This document shows, in pieces, positions 43,931 through 52,488 of a stretch of 64,000 bases of DNA. The DNA comes from JADFNB01 sp036397455. GTDB taxonomy: Bacteria; Gemmatimonadota; Gemmatimonadetes; Gemmatimonadales; GWC2-71-9. The translations under genes and the position numbers were made by a program. The notes under the pieces were generated by a model. That model was not told the origin of the DNA and did no database searches. It saw nothing but the letters and a program-made list of their open reading frames with translations. The stretch lies in contig DASWIX010000074.1 in NCBI GenBank assembly GCA_036397455.1, forward strand, positions 23,434 to 87,433. Reading direction: 5' to 3'. Within the stretch, counting starts at the first letter, position 1. Each line of letters opens with the position of its first letter.

Positions 43931-45838
43931 TCAGCGGCGGCGCGCCTTGCGTGACTTGGGGGGGGGCGTGGTCCCGTCGCCGAGCCACAACGTCACGTGG
44001 GAGGTCCCATCCTCCATGTCGCTGCGCATTTCCAGGCCGCTCTTGTGGAAGATCATCAGCATCGCCTTGTTGCTCGCCAGCACGTCGGCGGTGAATCCCG
44101 CCACGCCGCGCGCGCGCGCAATCTCGCTCATGCGGCGCATGAGCAGCGAACCGAGCCCCTTGTGCTGCCATTCGTCCCGTACGACAAAGGCGATGTCGGC
44201 CATGCGTGTCGCCGGATCGACATCATAGCGGGCCATGGCGAGGATCGGCTCACCCGGTTCGCTGGGACGCGTCGCCAGCAGCGCGAGGGCGTGCTCATAA
44301 TCCGTATCCACCAGCCGCTGCATCTCGGAATGGGGATGCACGCTCTTGTACATCATGAATCGCCGGTAGGTACTGTCGTCGGACAACTCGTAGAACAAAT
44401 CCTGCAGCGGCTCCTCGTCGGTGAGCCGCGCCGGGCGAACCTCCACCGCTTCCCCGCCGGGGAGCGTGGCGCTCCCGGCGTCTTCCCACGGATACCGGCG
44501 TTCCGAGGCGACCTGATCGGCGAACACGTAGTGCCGTTTCTTGGCGGCGCCCAGCAGCTCGCCGCGGAAATCGGGATGGGCGATCTCGATCAGTGCCAGC
44601 GCGCGTTGCCGGATGTTCTTGCCCCAAAGATCGGCCACGCCGAATTCGGTGACCACGAAGCGCACGTCGCCGCGGCTCGTCACGATGCCGGCTCCCTCTT
44701 CGAGCGCCGGTTGGATGCGGCTCAGCGTCCCGCCTTTCGCGGTCGCCGGCAGGGCGATGATCGGTTTGCCTCCATGACTGCGCGCCGCGCCGCGAATGAA
44801 ATCGACCTGGCCGCCGATGCCGGAGAAGAACCGGCCCATCAACGTATCGGCCGCGATCTGTCCGGTGAGGTCGACCGCGAGCGCGGAGTTGACCGCGACC
44901 ATCCGGTCGTGGCGCGCAATCACGAACGGATCGTTGGTGAAACTACTCGGCCGCATCTCGATGACAGGGTTGTCGTCCACCCAGTCGTACAACGCGCGAC
45001 TGCCCATGATGAACGATGTCACCACCTTGCCCGGCAGCAACGTCTTACGACGACCGGTGATCACGCCTTCCTCGACGAGCGTCTTCACGCCGTCCGAGAA
45101 CATCTCCGAGTGCACGCCGAGATCGTTTCGTCCGGCGAGCGCGCCGAGCACCGCATCGGGGATCCTGCCGATGCCGAGTTGCAGCGTGGCGCCATCAGGA
45201 ATCAGGCTCGCCACGTGTTGCGCGATGTCGATCGAGGTGGCATCCGGCGGCTGCGGCGACAGTTCCGGTAGCGGGTAATCAGCCTCCACCAACGCCGTGA
45301 TGTGATCGACATGGACGAACGAATCGCCGTGCGTGCGCGGCACCTGCGGATTGACTTCCGCCAGGATCAGGTCGGCGGCTTCGACGCCGGCGCGCACCAC
45401 ATCCACCGACACGCCCAGGCTGACGTATCCGTGCCGGTCCGGCGGCGAGACCTGAATCAGCGCGACGTCGACCCGCACGCGGCGCGTGCGGATCAGCGCC
45501 GGGATTTCCGACAGAAACACCGGCATGAAGTCGGCACGGCCGGCATGCACCGCCTCCCGGACGTTGTGCCCGATGAAGAACGCCGTGTGCCGGAACCGAC
45601 CCTCCATCCCCGGCGCCACGTAGGGCGCCGGCCCGAGGGTCAGCAAATGGACGATGTCGTTATCGGCCAGGTGTACGCCGTGCGTCACCATCGCCTCGAC
45701 GAGCACGTGCGGCTCCGCGGCGCCGGATCCGATCAAGATCCGACGGCCGCGCGGAATCCGCCGCACCGCCTCCTCCGGCGAAGTCAGCTTCGACGCGTAG
45801 CGGTCCTGCCAGGTCTGTGTCTGCGATCGGATCGTCAT
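43931..45838 (-). CDS. Acetyl-CoA hydrolase/transferase fused to GNAT acetyltransferase
   Basis: A 635-residue fusion. Residues 1-430 are a family I/II CoA-transferase of the Cat1/4-hydroxybutyrate-CoA-transferase type: LQLGIGRIPDAVLGAL, NPVIEMRPSSFTNDP, GIGGQVDFIRGAARSHGGK and VVTEFGVADLWGKNIRQRA, ending in IAHPDFRGEL. Residues 470-625 are a GNAT acetyltransferase with the acetyl-CoA loop VRDEWQHKGLGSLLMRRM and FTADVLASNKAMLMIFHKSG. The last residues are basic. GNAT domains joined to acyl-CoA enzymes can acetylate lysines to control activity, so self-regulation or coupled regulation is possible. The ATG at 45838 lies in a divergent promoter region with the FKBP gene. Confidence 0.9.
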   Translation of the reverse strand: MTIRSQTQTWQDRYASKLTSPEEAVRRIPRGRRILIGSGAAEPHVLVEAMVTHGVHLADNDIVHLLTLGPAPYVAPGMEGRFRHTAFFIGHNVREAVHAGRADFMPVFLSEIPALIRTRRVRVDVALIQVSPPDRHGYVSLGVSVDVVRAGVEAADLILAEVNPQVPRTHGDSFVHVDHITALVEADYPLPELSPQPPDATSIDIAQHVASLIPDGATLQLGIGRIPDAVLGALAGRNDLGVHSEMFSDGVKTLVEEGVITGRRKTLLPGKVVTSFIMGSRALYDWVDDNPVIEMRPSSFTNDPFVIARHDRMVAVNSALAVDLTGQIAADTLMGRFFSGIGGQVDFIRGAARSHGGKPIIALPATAKGGTLSRIQPALEEGAGIVTSRGDVRFVVTEFGVADLWGKNIRQRALALIEIAHPDFRGELLGAAKKRHYVFADQVASERRYPWEDAGSATLPGGEAVEVRPARLTDEEPLQDLFYELSDDSTYRRFMMYKSVHPHSEMQRLVDTDYEHALALLATRPSEPGEPILAMARYDVDPATRMADIAFVVRDEWQHKGLGSLLMRRMSEIARARGVAGFTADVLASNKAMLMIFHKSGLEMRSDMEDGTSHVTLWLGDGTTPPPKSRKARRR

Positions 45839-45962
45839 CGGATGTCGGGGACGAGACCGCCCCCAAGAGGTTCGTCCGAAGTATAGCGGATCGGGCCCGC
45901 GGGGTGCTTTGCCCGCGAGGCGGCCGGGAGTATCTTCAGCCCTCCAACGACAGGACGTGGAC

Positions 45963-46664
45963 GTGCGATTCGTAAACGTGACGCTCAGTAGCGTATGCCT
46001 CGTGGCGACGATCGGTGGATGTGGTCGGGCGACCTCCGGCCCAACCTCCCTCAAGACTTTTGCCGACAGCGCGAGCTACGCGATCGGCATGAACATGGCG
46101 ATCTCGCTCGAACGATCGAACGCGGACATCGAGTTGCCGGCGGTCATCAGCGGGCTGAGCGATCGGCTGGAACAGCACAGCCTCATGTTGACCGAGGAAC
46201 AGGCGAACGCCGTGCTGCAGCGGTTGACGACGCAGTTGCGCGAAGCGCAGATGTCGTCGGCGCGGGAAGAATCTGCGAAGAACGAGACCGAAGGCGAAGC
46301 CTATCTGGCGGAAAACGGCCATCGCGCCGGCGTCATCACGACGCCAAGTGGGCTCCAGTACGAGGTCCTGCGCGAGGGAACCGGACCCAAGCCAACGCTG
46401 TCCGACCGGGTGCGGGTGCACTACGCCGGCACGCTGATCGACGGCAAGGAATTCGACAGCTCCTACAAGCGGGGCGAGCCCATCGAGTTCGATGTGCGTG
46501 GGGTGATTCCGGGTTGGACCGAGGCGCTGCAACTGATGTCGGTGGGCAGCAAGTATCGACTCGTGATTCCCGGCAGCCTCGCATATGGCCCGCAGGGTTC
46601 GCCACCGGACATCGGGCCCATGGCGACGCTGATCTTCGAGGTGGAGCTGCTCGCCATACCCTAA
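45963..46664 (+). CDS. FKBP-type peptidyl-prolyl isomerase lipoprotein
   Basis: A 233-residue protein. With GTG 45963 as start (AGGA 7 bases upstream) the signal sequence VNVTLSSVCLVATIGGC has a lipobox Cys at residue 19. Residues 30-115 match the FKBP dimerisation/N-terminal domain (SYAIGMNMAISLERSN; TEEQANAVLQRL), as in FkpA and Mip. Residues 125-233 are the FKBP domain (TPSGLQYEVLREGTGPKP; DRVRVHYAGTLIDGKEFDSS; GVIPGWTEALQLM; SLAYGPQGSPPDIGPMATL). It should catalyse prolyl isomerisation and act as a folding helper in the periplasm. Confidence 0.94.
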   Translation: MRFVNVTLSSVCLVATIGGCGRATSGPTSLKTFADSASYAIGMNMAISLERSNADIELPAVISGLSDRLEQHSLMLTEEQANAVLQRLTTQLREAQMSSAREESAKNETEGEAYLAENGHRAGVITTPSGLQYEVLREGTGPKPTLSDRVRVHYAGTLIDGKEFDSSYKRGEPIEFDVRGVIPGWTEALQLMSVGSKYRLVIPGSLAYGPQGSPPDIGPMATLIFEVELLAIP

Positions 46665-46667
46665 ACT

Positions 46668-46787
46668 GGGTTGGGGACGACGCCAACCGTTGGGGCGACG
46701 CTAACCGTTGGGGGCGACGCATGCGGGGGGGTGACGCGTGCGTGGGGGGCGACGTATGCGGGGAGGGGCGACGCGTGCGTCGCCCCT
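46668..46787. repeat. Imperfect ~18-base GC-rich tandem repeat array
   Basis: About six to seven degenerate copies of an 18-base unit whose core is GGGGCGACGC, with variable leaders (AACCGTT, ATGCGG, TGCGT). It begins right after the FKBP stop and ends in a perfect inverted repeat. It contains no gene. The stretch between it and the mscS stop (46788-46886) shows nothing else. Confidence 0.8.
46764..46787. terminator. Perfect palindrome at the end of the repeat array
   Basis: AGGGGCGACGC and its complement form an 11-base stem with a 2-base loop, the strongest hairpin in the convergent FKBP/mscS intergenic region. It may stop transcription in either direction. The core GGGGCGACGC with its mirror copy is the same module as an interspersed palindrome I have seen in several unrelated bacterial phyla. 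Confidence 0.55.
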
Positions 46788-46886
46788 ACTACGTTGTGAT
46801 TATGATGCCACGTCCTGTCTCCCGGCCGCCGGACGCGCGGTGGCGGTCCTCCTCGCCATCGCCGTGACCTGTATGGCCGTGGCACG

Positions 46887-48611
46887 TTACGTGTAGGGGT
46901 CGTCCGGACCCGCCGGTGGTGACGCCGGCGGCCGCGGCGGTTCGCGCTCCGGTGTGACCGACGGTTTGGGGCGGGCTGCTCCAAGGGAAAACAACCGGAA
47001 CGCCGGCGCCTCATACGCCGGCGGCAGATAGTCGGTCGGGATGGCCACCTGATTGCCGTCGCGCATCGCCCCGTAGTGGGGGGACATGATCTCCACACCC
47101 GCCTCGTTGAACACGTCCTGGATGTGCTGGTGGAGGTCCGAATAGATCCGCGCCATCCGACTCGGATCCTCGGTGTACGCGTTCAGCTCGTAGCGCACGT
47201 ACGAATCCTCCAAACTCGTCTGCAGCACGAATGGGCCCGGCTCCGCCATCAGGCCCTCGGTGCGGGCCGCCGCACTCACCAACAGCTCGTGCACCCGCTT
47301 CCAGGGAACGTTGTAGCCGATCGTAACGCGCGTATGCAGGATGACCCCGCCTTCCTTGGCGGTGGAGCTGTAGTTGACGATGTGGCCCGCGAGCACCATG
47401 GCGTTGGGGATCGTGATGTCCACATTCTTCGATGTCCGCACCCGCGTGACCAGCAGGGTACGTTCGATCACGTCACCGAGGGCATCCGCGATGCGCACCC
47501 GATCACCGAGCTTGAACGGGCGCATGTAGGTGATCACGACGCCCGCGATGATGTTGCCGATGGCGCCCGCCGACCCGAAGGATAGCAGCACACCGAAAAA
47601 CACCGAGACACCCTTGAATGCGTCCGATCCCGATCCGGGCAAATACGGGAACATCATCACGAGGGCAAACGCGAAGATCAGGAATCGGACGATCTTGTAG
47701 GTCGGCTCGGCCCACTCGCTGTAGAACCCCCGGAAGGTGAGCTTCCGGCGATGGATCCCATCGAAGAACAGGTGGATGAACCTAAGCAGGTAGTACGTCA
47801 CCAACACGATCACGGCGATCTGGAACAGGTTGGGCACGTACCCAACAAACGCGGAACCGATCTGCCGCACCGGCGCCAGGATATACGCGAACAACTGATC
47901 GGACAGATCGTGCGTCCATGGGAAGAAACCGAACACCAGCGGGATCGCGTAGAAGAAGACCAGCACGATCATCGCGATGCGCACCACTCGCGCCAGGCCC
48001 ACCGTGAACGCGGTAGCCCGCGCCGCTGACAGCAGCTCGAGCCGCTGAATCCGAATCGGCCGAATGAGCTTCCCCTGCCATCCCTCCAGCGTGCGATAGA
48101 TGACGGGGAACATCCGCGCCATCGCCATCAGGATAGCGACCACCACCATCGCCACCAGCAGCGACTTGGCGAGGCCGCCTGCCACCAGTTTGGTGATCGT
48201 CCAGAGCGAGTCACCCGCCAGCGCTTCGGCGATCGCGCGGGCATGCTCCGCGGCGAGCGCCGCGCGAGGCACCGCCGCCGCGAGCGCGTCGGCCTCGGTG
48301 ACGGTCGTGATCACGAACGTGCCGAGCACGATGTCCGACGCCCCGTCGCTCTCCACAATGGCAACCGTGTCGTCGGCGAACGTGTCGTCCTCGGCAATGC
48401 GCGCGAGGCGGTTTATGATCGCGGCCGCCCGTTCCGCGGGGCCAAACGGCCCGATGCGCGCACGGACCTGGAAGAGCGTGTCGCCGTCGAACACGACGGG
48501 CACGCCCGCCGCCACTTGGCGGACGGAATCGGTCCGGGTCTGTCCCAGCGGACCCAGCGTGGCGAGCACGATTGCCAGCAGTGCGAACATCGACAACCTC
48601 CAATGACTCAT
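46887..48611 (-). CDS. MscS family mechanosensitive channel with extended N-terminus
   Basis: A 574-residue membrane protein. A signal-like helix opens the protein, followed by a periplasmic domain (residues 25-140) and about five helices. The MscS pore helix TM3 and beta domain are in SVFFGVLLSFGSAGAIGNIIAGVVI, followed by YMRPFKLGDRVRIADALGDV and IPNAMVLAGHIVNYSS. The C-terminal alpha/beta part ends in a Pro-rich tail. It is twice the size of E. coli MscS (286), closer to the longer YbdG/YnaI types. It should open under membrane tension during osmotic downshock. It lies 18 bases after a degraded cation-chloride cotransporter gene. Confidence 0.93.
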   Translation of the reverse strand: MSHWRLSMFALLAIVLATLGPLGQTRTDSVRQVAAGVPVVFDGDTLFQVRARIGPFGPAERAAAIINRLARIAEDDTFADDTVAIVESDGASDIVLGTFVITTVTEADALAAAVPRAALAAEHARAIAEALAGDSLWTITKLVAGGLAKSLLVAMVVVAILMAMARMFPVIYRTLEGWQGKLIRPIRIQRLELLSAARATAFTVGLARVVRIAMIVLVFFYAIPLVFGFFPWTHDLSDQLFAYILAPVRQIGSAFVGYVPNLFQIAVIVLVTYYLLRFIHLFFDGIHRRKLTFRGFYSEWAEPTYKIVRFLIFAFALVMMFPYLPGSGSDAFKGVSVFFGVLLSFGSAGAIGNIIAGVVITYMRPFKLGDRVRIADALGDVIERTLLVTRVRTSKNVDITIPNAMVLAGHIVNYSSTAKEGGVILHTRVTIGYNVPWKRVHELLVSAAARTEGLMAEPGPFVLQTSLEDSYVRYELNAYTEDPSRMARIYSDLHQHIQDVFNEAGVEIMSPHYGAMRDGNQVAIPTDYLPPAYEAPAFRLFSLGAARPKPSVTPEREPPRPPASPPAGPDDPYT

Positions 48612-48629
48612 CCGCGGCCCTCGGCGACC

Positions 48630-49484
48630 CTACTCGATCAACACCTGTTCTTGAGCCGATATGAACAGTACATCGCCGAGCGCCTTGTGCCGCTGGAACA
48701 GGTCCGCGCCCCTCGTGTGCAGCCGGTCGATCGTGAATCCAAACAGGACGAGATCGGCCTGCGCCGACGTGACCTCGACCAGGTGGCCGAAGTTGGACTG
48801 CTCGTCGCTTGGGAACACGACGAGGTTGCGTCGGCTCACCGGCAACCGCCCCGACGTGATCATCGCCAGCCGTTCGGTCCGCCGCTCCTCCACCTGTTCA
48901 TGGGGGTAGGCGGTAAAAATCCGGATTTCGGCATCGCGCCAATCGGGGTGACCGAGCAGGATATACGACAGCAGAATCATCAGGTTGGCGTTGCGGTAGT
49001 CGTGCCAGGTGAGCCACACGTGGATCGTTGCACGCTGCCCGAAGAAGTGCTGGCCGTTGCGCAGCACGAGGCTGTTGACCCCCGCGGCCGCGGCCATCTC
49101 GCACGTGTCCATCATTTCGCCGAGCGCGTCGGCCCCGTCGACCCCGTCGGCCAACGAGAACTCCGTGAGCACGCAGTTATGCTCCGTGCCGAGGAATCCG
49201 GGCAGTTGGAGTGACTGGGCCACCGCCGACCGCATCGACGGCGAGATCATCGTATCGACGTATCGACGTACAGCGCACCGTGGCGCTGGTGGATCATCTT
49301 CACGAGTCGGGTCTGGACCGTCCGACTCTCGCGAAACGTCGCCGGATTCAGCTGGCCCTTGATGTAGTACAGGTAGGCGCCCACGCCGTAGCGATGACAC
49401 AGCCATGCTGGCGAGGAAAACGGGGGCCGTGCCGAAGCCGTGCCCCGTTTGCTTCGCCGCCGCCTGGCCCGCCGATCCGGTCAT
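48630..49484 (-). pseudogene. Remnant of an SLC12-type cation-chloride cotransporter / amino-acid permease
   Basis: The frame is open for 284 codons but pieces of a much longer gene are joined. Residues 1-27 (GHGFGTAPVFLAS) match the N-terminus that precedes helix 1 in this family. At about 49405 the family sequence moves to another frame: WLCHRYGVGAYLYYIKGQ then FRESRTVQTRLVKMIHQRHG and ALYVDT. An 8-base tandem duplication at 49251-49270 then restores the first frame, which continues MISPSMRSAVAQSLQLPGF and the rest of the cytosolic C-terminal domain to VLIE. The whole 10-12-helix membrane domain is missing. As it stands it cannot be a transporter; a soluble product with about 48 aberrant residues could be made. 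Confidence 0.8.
49251..49270. repeat. 8-base tandem duplication causing frame change
   Basis: The unit CGTATCGA is present 2.5 times. Removing one copy joins the upstream family sequence ending ALYVDT directly to MISPSMRS in one frame. This is a slippage-prone short repeat within the cotransporter remnant. Confidence 0.85.
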
Positions 49485-49544
49485 GCGCTTCCTCTTGTGA
49501 GCGTCGGGAAGCTATCGACGCCGAATCTGGCGGACAAGCGGTCT

Positions 49545-50162
49545 TCAGGCCACCTGCATCGCCCCAAGCAACGCGGCGATCGACGCCTCGTCCAACGCAT
49601 AGAGAAACATCCCGTGCAGCTCGTGGTCCGCCAACACCGGTTCATCGAACCGGAAATCGGTGGCGACCACCAGCGCCGATTCCGACCCGCCGAACGCCGG
49701 CGTGGCAAACGCCGCCGAGCGGTCGACCTGGAAGATGGGCACCGAAGGCAGGAGATAGTTGCCCATGCACTGGGCCAGGGCGTTGAGGAAACTCCCGGCC
49801 ATGATGTTTCCCAACTCCTTCAAGCTCGACTGCTCGAGCGGACCAAACGTGGTACCGGATCCGACAGGGCGCTGGAGCAGCAGGTCCGCCAGCACGCCCG
49901 CATTGGGTTCGCGCATCAGGAACGACGTATGGCCGCGCAGATCGCCCAGCATCTCCATCGTCAGCGCCACCACACGCTCGTCCGGCGCGGCAAACCGACT
50001 GGCGACCGCACCGAGCGGTGCCACGGAAACGCGCGGCACGTCGATCATCACGCTCACGCCGGTCATCTGCGACAACACCGTGGCGGCATGTCCCGAACCG
50101 ATGTTCGCCATTTCCCGTAGCGCATCCACCTCGGTGGATGACAGGGCCGGGACGCAGCTCAT
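49545..50162 (-). CDS. cheC: CheC-type chemotaxis phosphatase
   Basis: CheC removes phosphate from CheY-P and, in Bacillus and Thermotoga, works with CheD. The 205-residue protein has both active-site pairs of the family: VDALREMANIGSGHAATVLS and SLKELGNIMAGSFLNALAQ, each with the Glu and Asn spaced as expected. No cheD is in the cluster. The ATG overlaps the cheY stop by 4 bases. It is the last gene of the chemotaxis operon. Confidence 0.92.
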   Translation of the reverse strand: MSCVPALSSTEVDALREMANIGSGHAATVLSQMTGVSVMIDVPRVSVAPLGAVASRFAAPDERVVALTMEMLGDLRGHTSFLMREPNAGVLADLLLQRPVGSGTTFGPLEQSSLKELGNIMAGSFLNALAQCMGNYLLPSVPIFQVDRSAAFATPAFGGSESALVVATDFRFDEPVLADHELHGMFLYALDEASIAALLGAMQVA

Positions 50163-50548
50163 GACGTCCCCCCGGCCGGAACCGCTGGGTGCATGATGCG
50201 CCGGGCTTCGGCGGCAAGCCGCGTGCCGTCGAACGGCTTCACGATGAATCCGGCCACACCGATATGCGTCGCCTCGGCCACCAGTCGGTCCTGCCCCATC
50301 GCGGAGCACATCAGGATACGGGCGTCAGGGTCGAACGCGATGATCGCGCGGGCCGCTTGGATCCCGCTCATCTCGGGCATGACGACGTCCAGCGTTACGA
50401 GATCGGGACGCAGGGCCTCGTACCGTTCCACGGCCGCCTTCCCGGTTTCGGCTTCGCCGATCACCGTAAACCCCGCCTCGTTCATCGCGCGCACGATCAT
50501 CGCGCGCATGAACATGGCATCGTCACAAACCAGCACGGTCTTACTCAC
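50159..50548 (-). CDS. cheY: Chemotaxis response regulator CheY (copy 1)
   Basis: A 129-residue single-domain receiver. The acidic pair is DD (9-10), the phospho-acceptor is Asp54 in LVTLDVVMPEMSG, and the conserved Lys is in FIVKPFDG. The GTG start at 50548 has GGAGG 5 bases upstream. It pairs with cheC and cheB next door and probably carries the output signal, or acts as a phosphate sink beside the second CheY. Confidence 0.93.
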   Translation of the reverse strand: MSKTVLVCDDAMFMRAMIVRAMNEAGFTVIGEAETGKAAVERYEALRPDLVTLDVVMPEMSGIQAARAIIAFDPDARILMCSAMGQDRLVAEATHIGVAGFIVKPFDGTRLAAEARRIMHPAVPAGGTS

Positions 50549-50575
50549 GGGTACCTCCAGGACATGGTGAAGCCC

Positions 50576-51634
50576 TCACGGCGCGACCGTCGCACCGGAT
50601 GTGGGCATGGCGCATGCCTGTCGTAGGCTCGCGCCGATCTCGGACAAGGGCAGCACGTCGCGCACGGCACCGAACGTCACGGCGACGCGCGGCATGCCAT
50701 ACACCACGCACGACTCCTCGTCCTGGGCAATCGTGTGGGCTCCGCACCGCCACAGCGCTCGCATCCCGTCGGCCCCGTCGGATCCCATGCCGGTCAACAG
50801 CACGCCGACCGTTCGGTTCCCCGTTACGGACGCGGCGCTCCGGAACAGCACATCCACGGCCGGCCGATGCAACGCGTCGGCTGGGTCTTTCGCGAGGATC
50901 ACCGTCAGGTGATTGCCGGCGGACCGTAGCGACACGTGTGAATCCGCGGGTGCGATCGCCACCATACCGGGGCCCAGCACGTCGCCGTGGCGGGCCTCCC
51001 ACACGGTGAGCGGCAGCGCTCGGTCGAGCCGTTCGGCGAACGCCCGGGTGAACCCGACCGGCATGTGCTGCACAACCACGATCGGCGCGGGGAATTCCGC
51101 ACCCAGCGCCGACAGGACCATTTCGATCGCCCGCGGCCCCCCGGTCGACGCGCCAATCACAATCAGCCGCGGCTCGCCGACCCGGGCCGGAGCCAACGGC
51201 AGCGGCTCGCCGCCAGACGCGACGGCGTTTCCCGTCGCGTTCCCCGTCACATGCACCAACTTTTGGATCAGCACTTCGCGCAGCGCCTGAAAATCGACGA
51301 GCGAATACGCTTCCTTGTCGATGAAGTCGGCCGCGCCCCGGCCCAAGGCCTCGACGGTGATGGGCGCCCCGTCGCCGGAGCGGGTCGACAGGATGATGAC
51401 GGGCATCGGCCGCAGCGCCATCAGGCGATCCAGCGTGTCCAGCCCGCCCAGTCCCGGCATGTTGAGATCGAGCGTCACCGCGTCCGGCCGCCATTCGTCG
51501 AGCCGGGCGAGGAACTCCTCGCCGGAGGCCGCGGCACCGACGACCGTGATGCGCGCGTCCCCCTCCAGCAGCCGGCGCAGGCCCTCGCGAATGAACAGGG
51601 CGTCATCGACGATCGCCAGTCGCACCGGCTTCAT
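50576..51634 (-). CDS. cheB: Protein-glutamate methylesterase CheB
   Basis: Demethylates chemoreceptors during adaptation. The 352 residues comprise a receiver domain (acceptor Asp56 in VTLDLNMPGLGG) and a C-terminal esterase with the catalytic Ser in IGASTGGPRAIEMVL, His in VVQHMPVGFT and Asp in TGMGSDGADGMRAL. The ATG at 51634 overlaps the cheR stop by 4 bases; a longer open frame exists inside cheR. A 27-base gap separates it from cheY. Confidence 0.96.
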   Translation of the reverse strand: MKPVRLAIVDDALFIREGLRRLLEGDARITVVGAAASGEEFLARLDEWRPDAVTLDLNMPGLGGLDTLDRLMALRPMPVIILSTRSGDGAPITVEALGRGAADFIDKEAYSLVDFQALREVLIQKLVHVTGNATGNAVASGGEPLPLAPARVGEPRLIVIGASTGGPRAIEMVLSALGAEFPAPIVVVQHMPVGFTRAFAERLDRALPLTVWEARHGDVLGPGMVAIAPADSHVSLRSAGNHLTVILAKDPADALHRPAVDVLFRSAASVTGNRTVGVLLTGMGSDGADGMRALWRCGAHTIAQDEESCVVYGMPRVAVTFGAVRDVLPLSEIGASLRQACAMPTSGATVAP

Positions 51635-52488
51635 CGCGATACCTTGCGATACGCGATACAACGACCAAGGCGTACCGTTTCCAGTTGCGGAAACATCCCG
51701 ATGATCGATTCGGAGTGCCCCAGGAACAACAGCCCGCCGGGTCGCAGCACGGAAACGACGTTGTTGATCGCCCGCCGGAGCGCGTTGCTCGAAAAATAGA
51801 TCAGCACGTTGCGGCAGAACACGACGTCGTAGGGCAGGGCGCGCCGGAAACTGGGGAGATCGATGATGTTCCCGATCCGGAACGCGATCCCCTCGCGATA
51901 GGCCGGCTTCACGCTGAACGTGTCGTTGCCATGGTCGATCAGGTAGCGCGCGACTTGCGCCGGCGTCAGTTCACGTAGCGAGCGCCGGCGACACTCTCCC
52001 CGCCTGGCGATATCCACTCGATCGGGGTCGATGTCGAACGCGTCGATCCTTACTGCCGGGCGATCCGGCCCCTGCATCAGATCCGTGGCCCACATGTTCA
52101 AGGTGAAGGCTTCCTCGCCCGACGAGCAGCCGGCGGACAGAATCCGCAACTCCCCGGGTACGGCCAACGAGGAACGGAGCACGTCCCGCCCCTCGCCGAA
52201 CAGCGCTTCGAACTGAGCCGTCTCGCGAAACAGGTACGTTTCGTTGTTGGTGATCGCCCGGGCCAGCTCGCGCAGCTCGCGCTTCGCGTCGGTACGTACC
52301 AACACGTAGTAGTGCATGAAGCTCTTGAGCTGAAACACGCGCAGCCGTTGCTGCAGGCGCGACTCCAGGATCTGGCGCCGATGCTCCGGGAAATGCATCC
52401 CCAATTCCTCGTCAAGGAACTCGCTGAGCAGGTGGTACGCTTCGTCGGTGAGCGGCACGACCGGGGCCGGCGTCAGGGCGGCAATCAT
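51631..52488 (-). CDS. cheR: Chemoreceptor methyltransferase CheR
   Basis: Methylates glutamates on chemoreceptors with S-adenosylmethionine. The 285-residue protein has the N-terminal helical domain, ITNNETYLFRE, the SAM-binding motif RILSAGCSSGEEAFTLNMW, an Asp in DAFDIDPDRVDIA, and FCRNVLIYFSS. It is of normal length. The ATG at 52488 overlaps the HEAT-repeat gene by 4 bases. The receptor upstream lacks a CheR-docking pentapeptide at its C-terminus. Confidence 0.95.
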   Translation of the reverse strand: MIAALTPAPVVPLTDEAYHLLSEFLDEELGMHFPEHRRQILESRLQQRLRVFQLKSFMHYYVLVRTDAKRELRELARAITNNETYLFRETAQFEALFGEGRDVLRSSLAVPGELRILSAGCSSGEEAFTLNMWATDLMQGPDRPAVRIDAFDIDPDRVDIARRGECRRRSLRELTPAQVARYLIDHGNDTFSVKPAYREGIAFRIGNIIDLPSFRRALPYDVVFCRNVLIYFSSNALRRAINNVVSVLRPGGLLFLGHSESIIGMFPQLETVRLGRCIAYRKVSR

